From Selaginella moellendorffii (Eukaryota; Streptophyta; Lycopodiopsida; Selaginellales; Selaginellaceae), in contig NW_003314489.1 in the NCBI RefSeq assembly GCF_000143415.4, positions 1 through 32,947 on the forward strand: a DNA stretch of 32,947 nucleotides. Direction: 5' to 3'. How positions within the stretch are numbered: position 1 is the stretch's first letter; every line of letters starts with the position of its first letter. The position numbers and the translations under genes were made by a program. The notes below the pieces were generated by a model. That model saw only the letters and a program-made list of their open reading frames with translations, did not search any database and had not been told where the DNA came from. This document shows, piece by piece, positions 29,660 to 32,947 of the stretch.

Positions 29660-30690
29660 CAATTCTCCCATTCCTCAGGAATGTCATCCAAGTCATAACC
29701 AAAACTCGAAAACACTCTCTTCATATCATCCTCAGTTTCTCATGTAGTTTTGTCCATGGAATAGCCATTCCATTGAACTAACAACTCCTTAGTTGTCTTC
29801 TAGCGTGTTTTCACTAATCTTTGAGCAAGAATATTGGCTGGACTAGCCTTCTCTACATCAATCTCTGGGACCTGGATGATGGATTGATCCACTACATCAC
29901 CAAAGTGCAAACACACTTTAAGCTTGCTCACATAGAATGTTGGATAAATCTTCGAGCTAGTTGGCAAGTCCAAAGTGTATGCAAGATCCCCCACATGCTA
30001 TAAATTGTCCAAAGCCTACAATATTGTGGAGACAACTTAGCACTGCCATCTCCTTTTAGAGACTATTGTGCATTTGACAACTTAAGGAATACCTTGTCAC
30101 CAACTTTGTACTTTTGATGACAACAATGTTCATCAACTAATCATTTGCCTCGCTCTTGAGCTTGCTTTATGTTTAATTTTGCCAACTCAAGATTGTTTTG
30201 CATATCCAAGAAATCACAAGCATGAAGTACCCGAACCAAAGCCAAATTCAAACTCATCGAAGACCTAGGCTCATAGCGATACATCGCCATAAAAGAAGAC
30301 ATGCCAATAATTGATTGATAAGCACTATTGTGAGCAAATTGAAGTAAAGGCAAGTATTTCTCCTATACTCCCTATCGAATCAAGTTTCCCACAAAAGACC
30401 TCAACATATCTTCTAATAGCTGATTCATATGCTTTGTCTACCCATCTGATTGTGGATGCTCACCACTACTCATACTTAGCTTAGTCTTTAGTTCTCAAAG
30501 ACCATTTGCCAAAACTTGGACGTGAACTTGGGATCCTGATCAGACTCGGCAAAACATAAAGATTGAATAACCAGTCTACAAACAACTGAGCAAGTTCAGA
30601 AGTTTTTATCGTCGTCTTTAGCAGGAAGAAGTGAGCTATCTTCGTCAAATAATCCACAACAACCCAAATAGCATCATTTCCTTAAAAGGT
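29660..30690 (-). pseudogene. pol: Integrase core to chromodomain-like tail of the decayed gypsy element
   Basis: Frames on the minus strand include TKIAHF, DPKFTSKFW, HPQSDGQT, LLQFAHNSAYQS, DLPTSSKIYPTFYVSKLK and finally LLVQWNGYS, a chromodomain-like core, each broken from the next by stops or frameshifts. Confidence 0.75.
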
Positions 30691-30951
30691 TTTGGGCAAA
30701 CCAGTGATAAAGTCCATCGAGATGTTATCCCACTTATTCTCAGGTACACATAAAAGATGATAGAGGTTAACGAGCTTTTGATGATTAACTTTGACCACTT
30801 GGCAGGTCAAACAACCATGTATGTACTTCTTAACATTTGGCCAAAAGAAATGCTTCTTCACCAACATATACGTTTTTAATACCCCTAGATGCCCAGCATT
30901 TGGCATATCATGACACCCAACCAAAATTCGTTTTGATGAGTTTGTTAACAT
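30682..30951 (-). pseudogene. pol: Integrase zinc-binding domain of the decayed gypsy element
   Basis: Reads GCHDMPNAGHLGVLKT, then FFWPNVKKYIHGCLTCQVVK, then NISMDFITGLPKTF: the HHCC site and the first catalytic Asp of gypsy integrase. Stops directly after. Confidence 0.82.
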
Positions 30952-31125
30952 GAGGAACCATTATATGTCCCTTTTACACTAGGATTCCATCTTGTATTTT
31001 GAATGACGCAAATTTGTTCAACAAAACTTTCACATGAATATTAGTGATAAAGCAGTCGAAGTCAACAAACTCCTTAAGCTCATCTAAGAGATCGCTGGAT
31101 AGCTTCATGAATGAGATAGAATTTA

Positions 31126-31332
31126 TCATCCTAGATAATGCATTAGCCATCTTATTGTCACCTCCATGCTTGTACCGGATCTTAATAGATATTTTCTGCA
31201 GGAACTCTTGCCAATGAGCAAGGCGACCTCAAAGATCCACATCTGGAGAGACTGATGATCTGAATCTACATGGAAGTTCGATCCATATAAATAATGTTGC
31301 CATTCCTTCACAATAGCAATTATGATATACAA
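31126..31332 (-). pseudogene. pol: RNase H remnant of the decayed gypsy element
   Basis: Reads YIIIAIVKEWQHYLYGSNFH, VDSDHQSLQ and, in a neighbouring frame, ANALSR: the second half of the RNase H domain. The first half, RT and protease are gone. Confidence 0.75.
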
Positions 31333-31477
31333 CTCTTTGTTGCGAGTAGGTTAATTCTACTGTGTGGCATTAAATTTGTGGCTCATGAATGTGAGAGAAT
31401 GCCTAATTGGAAGTAATATAGCCCCAAAAACACATATAATTTCCACTATAGTCATCTTATCATTCATTGACCCCTTC

Positions 31478-32100
31478 AAAACAATCTTTTCTCTGACATC
31501 CAGACCTGTGGCAACGGAAACAATTGCCCTCTGCCTTGTCTTTTTCTCACTAGTGTAAATGAAGTTTCGTAGCCTTAATGCCATCTTCATTCTTCGAGCC
31601 ACAATGGAACAACGGCTGTTTCATTCCCAAATATGAAGCATTGGCGAGTTGGTCATCACGTTGACCACCCCGTAGACCATCCTGTTGACCATAATTGACC
31701 AAGTTGACTGATAGTTTGGGTGAAAAGATCTAAGCTTTAGTGATAGCATTAGTCAATGTTGCTAGAAAATCCTTCTTAACCTCCACTAAGCTCAATCCTT
31801 TGATGAAACATTGCACCTTTAGCAACTCATTATAGGTGCCCGTAAGACTACTAAGGCAAAGATCACGGAACTTGTAGGCATACGCATCTAAAGACAAAGT
31901 CCCCTGCCGGATCTCTAACAGCTAGTTCACAAGATCAACCTCTTCAAACTTTTTGACAAATGAAGTGTGGAAAACTTTTGTCAAATCAATCTAAGAAGTT
32001 AGTTTTGAATTAGTTTTGATGTAGTTCTTCCACCACGAAGAAGCACTTATCGTCACAAAAAAACCTATCTTCACTTTATTCTCATAAGAATTGTGAGACC
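31478..32100 (-). pseudogene. gag: gag remnant with altered zinc knuckle
   Basis: The minus strand reads a gag-type segment with frame breaks (SSWWKNYIKT, FVKKFEEVD, LDAYAYKFRDLCL) and at 31522-31478 CFRCHRSGCQRKDCF, a zinc knuckle whose His is replaced by Cys. Confidence 0.65.
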
Positions 32101-32428
32101 AACAACTTTCTCACAATTCCTGGTATTGTGGAATATAAATCATTACTAAATGTTTGTGATAGTCAAAAGGTTAATTCTTGGTTTAATCTTTGGCATGCCT
32201 GACATACCAATGGTAATCACGGATATGAGTGTGATTCAATGGGTCCATGCAAAGCAAAAAATCTTTAATAAAATTGATAGAATCTTTAACTTCTTTTATG
32301 TCACTCTAAATCTTAGAAATCTAGTGTCCTTACCGCACAACGACATTATCAAAAGTCTCTTTTACATCATCAACGCCATACTCCTTATTAGGATCAATAT
32401 CTTGCTCACCTGCCACCCCTAAAAGAAT

Positions 32429-32446
32429 GTGCTATCTTATTACCAA
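32429..32446 (-). other. Degraded primer-binding site
   Basis: TTGGTAATAAGATAGCAC follows the 5' LTR on the minus strand and resembles TTGGTATCAGAGC of initiator-tRNA-primed gypsy elements, with several changes. Confidence 0.5.
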
Positions 32447-32558
32447 TGAAACGAATAGAAGAGTGAACTTTAGGCCAACCTCTTAATCCTTAAGGCGTTA
32501 GAGCCTTAAATCCCACCTGCCATGGAATATTCTGGGAATATTCGTGTGGTTCGTGTCA
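32447..32558 (-). repeat. 5' LTR of the decayed gypsy element (112 bp)
   Basis: TGACACG at the start and TTTCA at the end in minus sense. It contains an inverted pair TTAAGGC and GCCTTAA at 32486-32505 that could form a hairpin. Unusually short for a gypsy LTR. Confidence 0.65.
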
Positions 32559-32947
32559 CATTTCGACAAGGCAGCTCTCCACGAAAATGGATCCACACCT
32601 CCTCTCCAGCGCCTGCGAGTGGATTGCCATTCCAATCTCCAGCGATCTCGTCTTGGAAAGCCGTGGCAATGCTAGAGCATGCCTTGGCCGCAGCAACAAA
32701 AGTTCTCGAGTTTGGAGTCGCGCATTGGCGAGAAGAGGGAGAGCGCCGCCAATCCATTGTCGTTCTCTGCGTAACCGAGCATGAGCGCATTCCACGAGAC
32801 AATGTCATGGCTGGGCATGGCGTCAAATACCTCTCGTGCTTCGCCTATGAGGGAGTACATGTCCACCAGGCTGCTGCCCACGAAGAGATCGCCCGCCACT
32901 TCACTGGCTATGGCGTCGGAGTGGAGCTCCCGCCTCCTCTTGGCATC
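32559..32947 (-). pseudogene. PPR protein pseudogene, partial, cut by the gypsy element
   Basis: Open at the window edge on the minus strand: LHSDAIASEVAGDLFVGSSL, VDMYSLIGEAREVFDAM, HDIVSWNALMLGYAEND, then a frameshift to SRTFVAAAKACSSIA and another to SLEIGMAIHSQALERRCGS and ESCLVEM, where the LTR starts at 32558. These are PPR motifs of the same style as the 27759-29347 gene, but this copy overlaps that gene in motif position, so the two are not simply two halves of one gene. Confidence 0.78.

Larger units (their letters stand above)
29367..32558 (-). mobile_element. Decayed short-LTR Ty3/gypsy chromovirus inserted in PPR sequence
   Basis: On the minus strand the 5' LTR is 32558-32447 (112 bp, TGACACG to TTTCA), followed by a worn primer-binding site and a gag remnant. 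Next come a zinc knuckle, RNase H, integrase, a chromodomain-like tail, a clean polypurine tract (29424-29439) and a 3' LTR cut off after about 57 bp (29423-29367). Protease and RT are absent: only about 145 bp separate the zinc knuckle from RNase H. Many stops and frameshifts occur. Both ends abut PPR coding sequence in the same orientation. It is a different lineage from the inner element at 7110-14634. Confidence 0.82.

Noticed and set aside
29347-32947. One single PPR gene split by a simple insertion
   Set aside because: The PPR segments on the two sides both contain the GMAIH/VMAVHH region, so they overlap and do not join cleanly.

Overview
This window reads as repeat-rich nuclear DNA of a land plant, and a lycophyte of the Selaginella type fits best (inference). 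The reasons are very short GT-AG introns (52-62 nt), many pentatricopeptide-repeat (PPR) genes and fragments, plant-type LpxD and peptidase S28 relics, and chromodomain Ty3/gypsy elements. No species marker such as an rRNA or organelle gene is present.

Layout. 1-2141 (+): 3' part of a DUF7869-like, probably transposon-derived gene with a 52-nt last intron. 2142-3521: AT-rich DNA with a small acidic ORF and short palindromic or MITE-like pieces. 3522-18863 (-): a complete 7.8-kb non-autonomous LTR element of the LARD type, with 1.9-kb LTRs, about 4 kb of non-coding interior and a 5-bp target duplication ATTGC. It is split at 7109/14640 by a second complete element, 7110-14634 (+), a 7.5-kb Ty3/gypsy chromovirus with 1.15-kb LTRs and target duplication CATGC. 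The inner element carries gag, protease, RT, RNase H, integrase and a chromodomain, but its reading frame is cut by one stop codon and two intron-like insertions.

18864-24400 is a graveyard of gene pieces: an AT-rich repeat, a peptidase S28 pseudogene with a MITE in one intron, an LpxD remnant, and PPR fragments on both strands. 24457-25407 (+) is an intact single-exon protein kinase, the only clearly intact cellular gene. 25408-27528 is mostly non-coding. A short conserved-looking ORF behind a telo-box follows at 27529-27669 (-). A PPR gene with one frameshift occupies 27759-29347 (-). A decayed short-LTR chromovirus that has lost protease and RT lies at 29367-32558 (-), abutting a further broken PPR gene that runs off the right edge.

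The most interesting signal is the nested pair. The outer non-coding element and the inner coding element share LTR blocks, primer-binding site, polypurine region and a structured 3' leader with tRNA T-arm-like hairpins. This looks like a non-autonomous element and a coding relative of the family that could mobilise it, caught in one locus. The inner element also has intron-like insertions inside integrase, one of them lying just before the third catalytic residue.
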